NCBI RefSeq assembly: GCF_000739875.1
Contig: NZ_BBJR01000025.1
Span: forward strand, 98,424-162,423
Length of the DNA stretch: 64,000 bases
DNA from: Comamonas aquatica NBRC 14918
Lineage (GTDB): Bacteria; Pseudomonadota; Gammaproteobacteria; Burkholderiales; Burkholderiaceae_C
Direction: 5' to 3'
A model generated the notes under the pieces. The model was not told where the DNA came from. It saw only the letters and a list, made by a program, of their open reading frames with translations, and made no database searches. Shown piece by piece: positions 27,913 to 35,620 of the stretch (position 1 is the stretch's first letter; the number at the start of each line of letters is the position of its first letter). Made by a program: the position numbers and the translations under genes.

Positions 27913-27948
27913 ACTTTTGACCTATTTTTCAACCAGGAGGACGAGACC

Positions 27949-28965
27949 ATGACATCCATCACCCACGCCACGCGCACCCTGACTGCTGTCGCTGCCAGCA
28001 CCTTGGCCCTGAGCTGCCTGAGCGTCCAGGCCAATGAACGGCCGGGCCAAGGCGTCAAGGTGCAGCCCCTGAAGAGCTCCATCGCCGAAGAAACCTTCCA
28101 GACCCTGCTGGTCGTGAAAGCCCTGGAACAGCTGGGCTACGACGTGCAGCCGATCAAGGAAGTTGAATACCCCACGGCCCACCTGGCCATCGGCAATGGT
28201 GACGCCACCTTCATCGCCTCGCACTGGAACCCCCTGCACGCGGATTACTACAAGAACGCCGGCGGCGATGCCAAGCTGTACCGCAAGGGCGTGTACTCCG
28301 ACAATGCCGCCCAGGGCTACCTGATCGACAAGAAGACTGCCGACGCCTACAAGATCACCAACGTAGAACAGCTCAAGGATCCCAAGATCGCCAAGCTGTT
28401 CGATGCCGACGGTGACGGCAAGGCCGACCTGACCGGCTGCAACCCTGGTTGGGGCTGCGAAGCCATGATTGAGCACCACCTCGACGCCTACAAGCTGCGC
28501 GACACGGTCACGCACCAGCAGGGCACCTACTCGGCCCTGATCGCCAACACCATCACGCGCTACAAGGCCGGCCACCCCATCCTGTACTACGCCTGGACCC
28601 CGTACTGGGTCAGCAACGTGCTGCAACCTGGCAAGGACGTGGTCTGGCTGGAGGTGCCCTTCTCCTCGGCCCCGGGCGCACAAAAGGGCGTGGACACCAA
28701 GCTGCCCAACGGCAAGAACTACGGCTTCGTGGTGAACAAGCAGCACATCGTGGCCAACAAGGCCTGGGCCGAGCAGAATCCTGCCGCGGCCAAGCTGTTC
28801 GAGGTCATGCAAGTGCCCGTGGGCGACATCAATGCCCAGAACCACATGATGAACCAGGGCCAGAAAAAGCCCGCGGACATCGAGCGCCATGTCAACGGCT
28901 GGATCAAGGCCCACCAGTCCACCTTCGACGGCTGGCTGCAACAGGCCCGTGCCGCAGCACGCTGA
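27949..28965 (+). CDS. proX: Glycine betaine/L-proline binding protein ProX
   Basis: This 338-residue periplasmic binding protein has a signal peptide ending SVQANE at about residue 25. Family features are [42 protein letters not shown] (ligand-cage aromatic), [16 protein letters not shown] (disulfide and Trp) and [17 protein letters not shown]. It binds betaines or proline for ProVW. AGGAGG lies 8 bases upstream of the ATG, stronger than for proV or proW, which fits a need for excess binding protein. Confidence 0.95.
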   Translation: MTSITHATRTLTAVAASTLALSCLSVQANERPGQGVKVQPLKSSIAEETFQTLLVVKALEQLGYDVQPIKEVEYPTAHLAIGNGDATFIASHWNPLHADYYKNAGGDAKLYRKGVYSDNAAQGYLIDKKTADAYKITNVEQLKDPKIAKLFDADGDGKADLTGCNPGWGCEAMIEHHLDAYKLRDTVTHQQGTYSALIANTITRYKAGHPILYYAWTPYWVSNVLQPGKDVVWLEVPFSSAPGAQKGVDTKLPNGKNYGFVVNKQHIVANKAWAEQNPAAAKLFEVMQVPVGDINAQNHMMNQGQKKPADIERHVNGWIKAHQSTFDGWLQQARAAAR

Positions 28966-28969
28966 TTTC

Positions 28970-28992
28970 AGGAGGCTTCGGCCTCCTTTTTT
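28970..28992 (+). terminator. Rho-independent terminator of proVWX
   Basis: The stem GGAGGC-TTCG-GCCTCC with a UUCG tetraloop is followed by six T, starting 5 bp after the proX stop. Confidence 0.93.
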
Positions 28993-29089
28993 GATGCACC
29001 CCACCTGCGTCGTCCGCTGGTGTGGGCAGCCGGGAAGAATGCGCCCATAATCGGTCACCCTCTGTTACCCAGCCTCCCTTCACATCCCC

Positions 29090-29779
29090 ATGAGCGACAC
29101 CCCTTCCCTGGTGCAAGGCACTGACGAACTTCTGGTCAGCCTGTGCAACTCCGTCACACGCGTCCTGAACGTCGCCACCACCTGCCACATCCAGTATTCC
29201 GGCATGGTGCAACGCATCAAGAAAACCTACCTCAAGCCCGATATCGGTTGCTTCGTGCTGTTTGACGGGGGGTTCTCCGGCCTGGTGATCATCAACTTCT
29301 CGGCCGCAGCCGCCATGGAGCTGTACCGCAGCTACCTGCTGAACATGGGCATGTCGGAAAGTGATCTGGCCAGCTCCCACACCTCGGATGAAGTCAGCAA
29401 TGTGATGGGCGAACTGATGAACCAGGTGGTGGGCGACTTCACGGGCAAGGTGCGCCGCGAACTGCAGACCCACATCACGCAGAACCAGCCCAAGATGCTG
29501 GTGCTCAACAAACAGGTGCAACTGAGCGTGGATGCCAATCTGGACAACCCGGAAGCCCGCCGCGTCACCTTCTACACCGCCAGCAACAACATCTTCTATC
29601 TGGAACTGGCCGTGGACAGCACGGAATTCATCAAGCTGCACGACTTTGATGCCGCAGAGGTGGTCGATCCCGACGCCATCATTGCCCAGGCCGCACAGCC
29701 CAGCCGCGATGCCAGCAGCGCCGCCGCCGATACCGCCGACGTGGAAACCGAGGCCTTGCTCAAATCCCTGGGCATGTAA
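29090..29779 (+). CDS. DUF3334-type protein with CheX/CheC-like fold
   Basis: This 229-residue soluble protein has a middle part DEVSNVMGELMNQVVGDFTGKVRR (about residues 98-122) that matches the E-x2-N-x2-G helix of CheC/CheX phosphatases. A glycine-rich strand FDGGFSGLVIINFS lies before it and VDSTEFIKLHDFD after it. The Asp-rich tail ends DVETEALLKSLGM. In CheX/CheC this helix removes phosphate from CheY-like receivers. Activity here is an inference, since the family is mostly uncharacterised. The gene is monocistronic with its own terminator and precedes a c-di-GMP enzyme gene. Confidence 0.7.
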   Translation: MSDTPSLVQGTDELLVSLCNSVTRVLNVATTCHIQYSGMVQRIKKTYLKPDIGCFVLFDGGFSGLVIINFSAAAAMELYRSYLLNMGMSESDLASSHTSDEVSNVMGELMNQVVGDFTGKVRRELQTHITQNQPKMLVLNKQVQLSVDANLDNPEARRVTFYTASNNIFYLELAVDSTEFIKLHDFDAAEVVDPDAIIAQAAQPSRDASSAAADTADVETEALLKSLGM

Positions 29780-29801
29780 GCTGCCATCTGGCCCCGTGCC
29801 C

Positions 29802-29826
29802 AGCCCCGCCATGCGGGGCTTTTTTG
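29802..29826 (+). terminator. Rho-independent terminator of the DUF3334 gene
   Basis: The hairpin AGCCCCGC-CAT-GCGGGGCT is followed by six T. Confidence 0.92.
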
Positions 29827-29946
29827 ATGCGTGGGCCGTGAACAACCACGCTGCAGGCCCCAGGTTTGCATTTGCGCAAACACCACACACGGCCAATTTG
29901 CAATAATTTGTGTCGGTTCTTTTTCCATCTCCTCTCTGCGTCTGCC

Positions 29947-32205
29947 ATGTCACTGACCTTGGATGCGGTCCAGCAAAGCTCCAGACTTGCGACCGCACAT
30001 GCCGATCTCGAGCGCTTATTGCGCGAGCAGCAGACCTTGCTGGACAGCGCGGGTGTTGGCATTGCCTTCATCAAGCACCGCGTGGTGGCCCGTTGCAACC
30101 ACCATTTCGCCAAGATTTTTGGCTTTGCGCACTCGCAGCAGGCGATCGGCATCAGCAGCACCACCCTGCATGCCTCACGGGAAGATTTCAAAGCCCTGGG
30201 GCGTGCCGCCGTAGACAGCCTCATCGATGGAAAAACCTTCAAGACCGAACGCCGGCTGCGACGCCGCAGCGGTCACCTGTTCTGGGCCAGCCTGACCGGC
30301 CACCTCATCAACCCGACGGCCCCACAGGAAGGTTCCATCTGGATCATTGACGACATCGATGAAGAATGCCGTCGCAAGGCCCTGCTGACCGCCACCCTGC
30401 GCGAGAAGCAGTTGCTGTTCGAGACCGCGGCCGTCGGCATCGTGTACTGGCGTCGCGGTACCCCCAGCCGCTGCAACCCGCACCTGGCCAGCATGCTGGG
30501 CTACGAGGCCGAAGAGCTGATCCAGCTCGCGAATGTGCCGGCGACCCTGCGCCATGCCACCTCGCCCCTGGAAGTCTTGAGCGAGGTGGCCGCCAGCAGC
30601 CACGGCAACTTCGAAGGGGAAATCACCCTGCGCCACAAGCAGGGGCAGCTCATCGAATGCGAGGCACGCAGCCGCTGGGTGGACCCGTTGGACCACAGCC
30701 AGGGCGAAGTCTGGATCCTGGTGGACATCACCGAACGCAAGCACATCCAGGCCATCCTCACACAGACGCAGGCCGAGCTGGAAAGCCTGGTGCACGAACG
30801 CACCAACGAGCTCAGCGTCACCATCCAGACCTTGCACCAGGAGGTGGAGGACCGCAAGCGTGTGCAGGAGCGCATCCACTGGATGGCGCACTATGACCCG
30901 CTGACCGGCCTGCCCAACCGGGCACTGCTGGCAGAGCGCAGCAAGGCCGCAATCGCCACGGCCCAGGCCAACAGCAGCCCCCTGGCAGTGATCTTTCTGG
31001 ACCTGGACCGCTTCAAGCACGTCAATGACTCGCTGGGCCACAAGGTGGGCGACGCCCTGCTCGAGCAGATCGCCAAGCGCCTGCGGGCCGTGGTGCGCGA
31101 AAAAGACACCGTGGCCCGCCTGGGCGGCGATGAGTTCGTGCTGCTGCTGCCCGGCGCCAACGCCCAGGGGGCAGCCCGCGTGGCTGGGAAGTTGCAGGAA
31201 GCCTCGCGCCAGCCCTACCAGATCGGCCACCACGAACTCAGCATGGCCCCCTCCATGGGCATCGCGCTGTTTCCGCAGGATGGGCAGGACATCGACAGCC
31301 TGACGCAATCTGCCGATGTCGCGATGTACCACGCAAAACTAGAGGGGCGCAACACCTACCGCTTCTTCACGCCGCAGATGCATGCCAAATCGGTGCGCGC
31401 CCTGCAACTGGAAAACGCCATGCGCCGGGCGCTGGAGCGCAATGAGTTCACCCTGCACTACCAGCCGCAAATCTGCCTGCACACCGGGGAGATACGCAGC
31501 GTCGAAGCCCTGCTGCGCTGGCAACAGGCCGAGCTGGGCGCCATTTCTCCGGCCGAATTCATTCCGGTGGCCGAAGACAGTGGCCAGATTCTGCAGATCG
31601 GGGAATGGGTCCTCAAGAATGCGATTGCGCAATTGCAAGCCTGGCACCAGGCAGGCTTCCCGCACCTGAAAGTGGCGGTCAACCTGTCGGCCATCCAGTT
31701 CCACCAGCCCCAGTTGCCAGAGCTGGTGGGGCGCATCCTGCAGGAGTCCGACATTCCCGCCACCGCCCTGGAGCTGGAACTAACCGAGGGCGTTGCCGTG
31801 CACGACCCCCAGGCGGCCACCCAGACCATGGACGCCCTGCGGGAGCGCGGCGTCTGGCTGTCGATGGACGACTTCGGTACCGGTTATTCATCACTGAGCC
31901 AGCTCAAACGCTTCCAGATCTACAAGCTCAAGATCGACCAGTCGTTCGTGCACGACCTGGACCATGACAGCAACGATCGCGCCATCGTGAGCGCCATCAT
32001 CCGCATGGCACAGGCACTGGGCATGCAGACCACAGCGGAAGGCGTGGAAACCGCGGCCCAGTTGGAGTTCCTGCGCGAACAAGGCTGTGATGAGGCCCAG
32101 GGCTACCTGTTCAGCCGCCCCCTGCCAGCGTCGCAGATTCACGCGCTGCTGAGCTCCTACCAGCCCTGGATCACACCCCAAGCGTCGAACACACAGGCGC
32201 GTTGA
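29947..32205 (+). CDS. PAS-PAS-GGDEF-EAL cyclic di-GMP enzyme
   Basis: This 752-residue cytosolic signalling protein has two PAS domains (about 28-140 and 150-265), a helical linker (265-305), a GGDEF cyclase domain (about 312-475) and an EAL phosphodiesterase domain (about 485-740). GGDEF is intact at 393-397. An RxxD inhibitory site (REKD, 384-387) sits five residues before it. EAL is intact at 520-522 (VEALLRW), together with DDFGTGYSSL and AEGVET. No membrane segment is visible, so the PAS domains probably sense an internal signal. Both catalytic halves look competent. Which one dominates cannot be read from the sequence. Confidence 0.95.
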   Translation: MSLTLDAVQQSSRLATAHADLERLLREQQTLLDSAGVGIAFIKHRVVARCNHHFAKIFGFAHSQQAIGISSTTLHASREDFKALGRAAVDSLIDGKTFKTERRLRRRSGHLFWASLTGHLINPTAPQEGSIWIIDDIDEECRRKALLTATLREKQLLFETAAVGIVYWRRGTPSRCNPHLASMLGYEAEELIQLANVPATLRHATSPLEVLSEVAASSHGNFEGEITLRHKQGQLIECEARSRWVDPLDHSQGEVWILVDITERKHIQAILTQTQAELESLVHERTNELSVTIQTLHQEVEDRKRVQERIHWMAHYDPLTGLPNRALLAERSKAAIATAQANSSPLAVIFLDLDRFKHVNDSLGHKVGDALLEQIAKRLRAVVREKDTVARLGGDEFVLLLPGANAQGAARVAGKLQEASRQPYQIGHHELSMAPSMGIALFPQDGQDIDSLTQSADVAMYHAKLEGRNTYRFFTPQMHAKSVRALQLENAMRRALERNEFTLHYQPQICLHTGEIRSVEALLRWQQAELGAISPAEFIPVAEDSGQILQIGEWVLKNAIAQLQAWHQAGFPHLKVAVNLSAIQFHQPQLPELVGRILQESDIPATALELELTEGVAVHDPQAATQTMDALRERGVWLSMDDFGTGYSSLSQLKRFQIYKLKIDQSFVHDLDHDSNDRAIVSAIIRMAQALGMQTTAEGVETAAQLEFLREQGCDEAQGYLFSRPLPASQIHALLSSYQPWITPQASNTQAR

Positions 32206-32277
32206 ACGCCGTTTGCCCCTAACAGCACAGGCACCCCATGCCCTTGCAGGCCGGACTGGCAGCGACGGACAGAGCGG

Positions 32278-32811
32278 TCAGGGGCTGGCTTCCAGCGGCG
32301 CCCATAGACGCGGACCGCCGGCATCCAGGTGCGTCAGGTACACCCGCACCTCAAATTCCAGCTGGTGGTACTCAGGCTCCAGGTGGCAGCACAAGGCATA
32401 AAAATTCTTGTCGTGATCCGGCTCGCGCAAATGCGCCAGCTCATGGGCCACGATCATTTTGAGGAACGGCTCGGGCATCTGCTTGAACAGCGATGCGATC
32501 CGGATCTCGTGCCGCGCATTCAAGCGCCCGCCCTGCACCACCGCCTTGCGGGTGTGCAGGCCCAAGGCATTGCGCATCACGTGCAGCTTGTTGTCATACG
32601 CCACACTGTGCAGCACGCCCGCCTTGCGCAGGCGGGAGGTCTTGAGCGCATCGACATAGGCATACAGTGCCTTGTCCGAGCGCAACGCATGGGCCTGCGG
32701 ATGGCGCCGCAGCAGCCACTGCTCAATGCCCTGCGGCACAGCCAGCAACTGGGCCACCTGTTGCTGCAGCCCCACAGGGTAGGCCTGCAGATAGGTCAAT
32801 GAAGATGCCAC
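32278..32811 (-). CDS. YgjP-like metallopeptidase domain protein
   Basis: This protein of about 177 residues has the zinc motif HELAHLREPDHDKNFYALCC (H-E-x2-H, with a further His about 5 residues on and a CxH-like end), typical of YgjP/WLM-type minimal metallopeptidases. The N-terminal part is helical, and a strand block (HSVAYDNKLHVMRNAL, RHEIRIASLF) precedes the motif. It is probably a cytosolic zinc peptidase. The substrate is unknown. The GTG at 32811 is preferred because GAGG lies 7 bases upstream; TTG 32814 is an alternative. Confidence 0.8.
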   Translation of the reverse strand: MASSLTYLQAYPVGLQQQVAQLLAVPQGIEQWLLRRHPQAHALRSDKALYAYVDALKTSRLRKAGVLHSVAYDNKLHVMRNALGLHTRKAVVQGGRLNARHEIRIASLFKQMPEPFLKMIVAHELAHLREPDHDKNFYALCCHLEPEYHQLEFEVRVYLTHLDAGGPRLWAPLEASP

Positions 32812-32823
32812 CAAAGTGCCTCA

Positions 32824-32848
32824 AGAAAAAACCCGGCTCAGCCGGGTT
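32824..32848 (-). terminator. Rho-independent terminator of the DUF6806-type gene
   Basis: On the minus strand AACCCGGC-TGA-GCCGGGTT is followed by a T run, 20 bp past the stop at 32868. Confidence 0.9.
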
Positions 32849-32867
32849 GGATGTGTCAGGGGATGGA

Positions 32868-33503
32868 TCAATGCAAGTGGCGCGGACGACGACCACCGCT
32901 GCCCCCGCCATTGCGAGGACCGTTGTTGCCACCGCGGGGGGGCAGCTTGCCGATTTCCAGCGAGCTGATCAGGTTGTCGAAGCGCTGCATGAACAGCTTG
33001 TCGATTTCGGCCACAACACCCACCAGCTCGGAGGCATCGAAGTGACGCTCCATGGTGTGAATCACGTCCTGCACCAGCATGTCACGCTGGACTTTCATGA
33101 TGGCAGCAGGATTGGGTCCCACAAACAGCATCACGAAGTCATCGCGGGCCTCGTCGGAGCGGTCGCCGTCCTCCTCGTCGAACTCGGCATCGTAGAAGGT
33201 CACTTCAATCGCCGCCCCCGTTTCGGCCAACTCGTTCAGCCCCATGCACATATCGTCCAGAGACTGTCGGAAGTCCTCGTCGCCAGACACCGTCCAGCAG
33301 ATTTGCAAGAGCGCATCCTTGATGTTGAACTGGATGCCCGGCTCTTCTTCATACGCACTGGCCGCGCCAGCCGCCAAAGAGCGTGCCCCGGCATACGACC
33401 ACAGCGGCTTGAGCGCTTCCTGCAACTGGTCAAACGTCACATCTGCACGCAGTTGCACCTGTCCATGCACATGGATTTCAAAGGGCGCGTTATAGCTTGG
33501 CAT
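32868..33503 (-). CDS. Conserved acidic protein of unknown function (DUF6806-like)
   Basis: This 211-residue protein starts MPSYNAPFEIHVHGQVQLRADVTF. It has an Asp/Glu-rich middle (FDEEDGDRSDEARDDF) and a Gly/Arg/Asn-rich tail ending GGSGGRRPRHLH. No membrane segment or catalytic motif is visible. The tail could bind nucleic acid or metal through its Arg and His residues. The overall pattern recalls a betaproteobacterial DUF family, but no function is known to me. ATG 33503 is chosen because the longer frame lacks a ribosome site. Confidence 0.7.
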   Translation of the reverse strand: MPSYNAPFEIHVHGQVQLRADVTFDQLQEALKPLWSYAGARSLAAGAASAYEEEPGIQFNIKDALLQICWTVSGDEDFRQSLDDMCMGLNELAETGAAIEVTFYDAEFDEEDGDRSDEARDDFVMLFVGPNPAAIMKVQRDMLVQDVIHTMERHFDASELVGVVAEIDKLFMQRFDNLISSLEIGKLPPRGGNNGPRNGGGSGGRRPRHLH

Positions 33504-33924
33504 TGTTTTCTTCACACGAGCGTGCGCCTGCAAGACGCGGACGCACAAAATAATCTGTGGAGGATTGTCGCACGCCTACCCACCCTCACCGAGCGATCTG
33601 CAGATTGCCCGCAATTTCCACCTGCACACCACGAGCCACCACATGGTCAAGATGCCGTGACACGCAAAACGCTCCCATCTCGCATGGAAGCAGCAAGGCC
33701 TCATGGCGATGCGGCCAGCGTGTCGGCACCACTCGGTGAGCGCCACCTCCTTCAAATACACCAGTTTCTCGCCACCATTTGTTAAGGCAGCCCTAAATTG
33801 AGAAGGTCAAATGGGAAATGGGGACGCACACCAGCGTCTGCAGCGACCGTTGACGCAAAAAAAGGCCCCTACTGGGGCCTTGGCTGGTTTGGCTTGTGCA
33901 AATTGCCGCACAGCTTTGCATGTG
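33504..33924. other. Gene-free chromosomal stretch left of the prophage
   Basis: This stretch of about 420 bp runs from the start of the DUF6806-like gene to attL. It contains a minus-strand terminator at 33853-33881 and otherwise no supported gene. A promoter for the DUF6806-like gene should lie just upstream of its start, near 33510-33560. Confidence 0.5.
33853..33881 (-). terminator. Displaced terminator, probably the original end of the tRNA-Leu operon
   Basis: The hairpin AAGGCCCC-TACT-GGGGCCTT has seven A on its left, which is a T run on the minus strand. No minus-strand gene precedes it here. Without the prophage it would lie about 45 bp past the 3' end of tRNA-Leu. Confidence 0.75.
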
Positions 33925-33942
33925 CGTGGTGCCCCGGGCCGG
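33925..33942. other. attL core repeat
   Basis: CGTGGTGCCCCGGGCCGG is identical to 63630-63647. After one mismatch (G for A) the match continues for three more bases (ATC). This is the remnant of the tRNA 3' end left by integration. Confidence 0.88.
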
Positions 33943-33981
33943 GATCTACACACAAATAAAATCAATATCTTGACATCAATA

Positions 33982-33999
33982 TGCGTAATAAATGCGTAA
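33982..33999 (+). promoter_or_regulatory. Integrase arm-type sites, left arm (candidate)
   Basis: TGCGTAA occurs at 33982-33988 and 33993-33999, 11 bp apart (one helical turn), about 40 bp inside attL. Three further copies lie near the integrase gene at the right end. Confidence 0.6.
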
Positions 34000-34209
34000 C
34001 CGGAATCAGCAATTCAAACAATACCGAAGCATGCTGATTAATACCGAATATCACCGCTGATTATATTCATCTCGTGGAAGCTATTAATTAGATATAAATC
34101 CGTCGAATCCCGTCGGTTGCTAGATCCCAAAACTTGCGCGGCAAGTACTGATGGGCTTGGTTGTAGGAACTGCCGACAGTGCCGTCGAAAGCGACACACG
34201 AAGCGGGCG

Positions 34210-34221
34210 GGCGAGGCGGGG
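34210..34221 (+). other. Candidate cos site of the phage
   Basis: GGCGAGGCGGGG matches, as I remember it, the start of the cohesive end of P2-family phages. Its position left of the portal gene Q is where P2 keeps cos. Arg-rich short dyads flank it (CGACAGTGCCGTCG to the left, CTCGAGCGCGCGCTGAG to the right). Confidence 0.55.
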
Positions 34222-34266
34222 TCTCGAGCGCGCGCTGAGGGGGCTGAGCAGGTGCCGCGATATGTC

Positions 34267-34313
34267 TTGCACACAGTGTGTTACAGGGCATATACTGTAT
34301 GCGCATACAGTAT
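34267..34313 (+). promoter_or_regulatory. SOS promoter with a near-consensus LexA box
   Basis: A -35 TTGCAC (34267-34272), 18 bp and a -10 TATACT (34291-34296) are followed by the palindrome TACTGTATGCGCATACAGTA (34293-34312). That palindrome fits CTGT-N8-ACAG perfectly. The box overlaps the -10, so LexA would block the promoter of the 34327-34527 gene until DNA damage. Confidence 0.8.
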
Positions 34314-34326
34314 TGAGCAGGTGACC

Positions 34327-34527
34327 ATGCCTACAGAGAGCAAGCACAAGATCCAGAAAGAGATTGATCAGGCCAGTGAGCGCGTTGGCGCGTTGTGCGA
34401 GCTTCTAGAAGCAGCGCAGCACAACAAGGTGAGTGCGTCCTGTATCCACTCCATCCTTAAACCGATCGCGCGACAGCTGGACCACGCTGCAGGCGCGATT
34501 GCCGACGCATCGCTGAACCACCAGTAG
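34327..34527 (+). CDS. Small LexA-controlled phage protein of unknown function
   Basis: This 66-residue helical protein (MPTESKHKIQKEIDQASERV start, two Cys, ending SLNHQ) has no recognised domain. GCAGG lies 5 bases before the ATG. It sits alone between cos and the portal gene, has its own SOS promoter and is followed by a terminator. In phage 186 a LexA-controlled gene (tum) at the comparable genome end encodes an antirepressor. A similar job is possible here but rests only on regulation and position. Confidence 0.65.
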   Translation: MPTESKHKIQKEIDQASERVGALCELLEAAQHNKVSASCIHSILKPIARQLDHAAGAIADASLNHQ

Positions 34528-34543
34528 CCGGGCCCATACAAAA

Positions 34544-34568
34544 AAAAGCCCCGCACTGCGGGGCTTTT
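34544..34568. terminator. Bidirectional terminator between the SOS gene and portal gene
   Basis: AAAAGCCCCGC-ACT-GCGGGGCTTTT is symmetric with A/T runs on both sides. It serves the plus-strand SOS gene and the convergent minus-strand Q gene. Confidence 0.88.
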
Positions 34569-34588
34569 GTTTTGGCGGGGGCTGCTGC

Positions 34589-35620
34589 TTACTTCAACTC
34601 TTGCGCCTGGGGTTCGTCCACTCCGGGCAACCTGTAGGTGTCAAACCGGCAGATCTCTTCCCCCGCAAAATCGTTGATCGCTGCGGCAAGGTGGGTCTGC
34701 AGGGGCTGGATCTCGTTGCGGGCAAACACCCGCGCCGCGTTGACCACGTTGCCAAAGCCCGCAGCATTGCCGGGCACCACACCGATCAACTCCGGCGGTA
34801 CCCGGTGCGCGGCCAGTTGGTCATCGCGGCTGACGTTCTTGATGTTCAGGAATTCGTCTTTGGCCGTCGCCTCTCCGATGGGGATCAGTTTGATGCCGTC
34901 CTTCTCCCCTTTCGGGCTGTGAAAAAACAGGTTGCGGAAGTTGCCGATCCCCTTGCTGCTTTTGAGGGCGGCGCGCAGGCTGTCCACGTCGGCCTGGTTG
35001 GGGCTGGGGTCCGTCATGTACAGGATGAAACCCGCGTGGCTGCCGTTGGTGTAATAGCGCCGGCGGAACAGCGTGGCCGATTCGTTGAGCAGGCTGGACT
35101 GCAGCGAGGCCAGATACTGCGGCACCCCATAGACTTCCTGGTCCACGTCCGGATCCATGATGTGGCAGATGCTGCCGCGGCGGAAGGTGTGCACCTCGTT
35201 CCACTTGGGCATGAAGCCAAAGCGCTGCAGATCCCGGTGCCGCCGCGTGTACTTGGCCAGGCTATGTGTCAGCTGCATGCCGCTGCCCAGCACGTTGCGC
35301 GGCTGCTCCAGGTAGGCGTTGGCAAACACCAGGTAGTCTTTGCACACCTTCAGCATGGTGCTGCGGCTGAGCATGGGGTGCGGCTTGAAGGTGCTGGCCA
35401 GCACCTGGGCCTTGAACTGGATGGCACTGGCGTGGTGGACTCCCGCCCGCAGCATGCGCGACAGGCCGTCAGCGCTGATGGGCATCTCGTACCACTCGTT
35501 GTGGATCAGGTTGCATTCGAAGTAATCGAACAGCTCCCGGCGGTCCAGCACGGCCTCCGGATCGCCAAAAGTGAATGCCTCGATCGCCTGGGGCGTTGCT
35601 ACGGTCGCCGAATCGGTCAT
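34589..35620 (-). CDS. Q: Phage portal protein (P2 gpQ family)
   Basis: This 343-residue portal forms the ring at the capsid vertex through which DNA enters. P2 gpQ features are AFTFGDPEAVLDRRELFDYFEC near the start, EWYEMPISADGLSRMLRAGVHH, YLFANAYLE-like LVFANAYLE, RRYYTNGSHAGFILYMTDP and VPPELIGVVPGNAAGFGN. The length equals P2 gpQ. Its ATG overlaps the terminase stop by one base (TGATG), so Q and P are coupled on the minus strand as in P2. Confidence 0.94.
   Translation of the reverse strand: MTDSATVATPQAIEAFTFGDPEAVLDRRELFDYFECNLIHNEWYEMPISADGLSRMLRAGVHHASAIQFKAQVLASTFKPHPMLSRSTMLKVCKDYLVFANAYLEQPRNVLGSGMQLTHSLAKYTRRHRDLQRFGFMPKWNEVHTFRRGSICHIMDPDVDQEVYGVPQYLASLQSSLLNESATLFRRRYYTNGSHAGFILYMTDPSPNQADVDSLRAALKSSKGIGNFRNLFFHSPKGEKDGIKLIPIGEATAKDEFLNIKNVSRDDQLAAHRVPPELIGVVPGNAAGFGNVVNAARVFARNEIQPLQTHLAAAINDFAGEEICRFDTYRLPGVDEPQAQELK

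Noticed and set aside
33982..33999. TGCGTAA repeats as replication iterons
   Set aside because: They occur at both prophage ends beside the att cores and near int. The replication protein is a rolling-circle enzyme far away, so arm-type sites fit better.
34038..34306. Small minus-strand frames opposite the cos and SOS promoter region
   Set aside because: They lack ribosome sites and cross the cos-like sequence and the LexA box, so regulatory DNA is the better reading.
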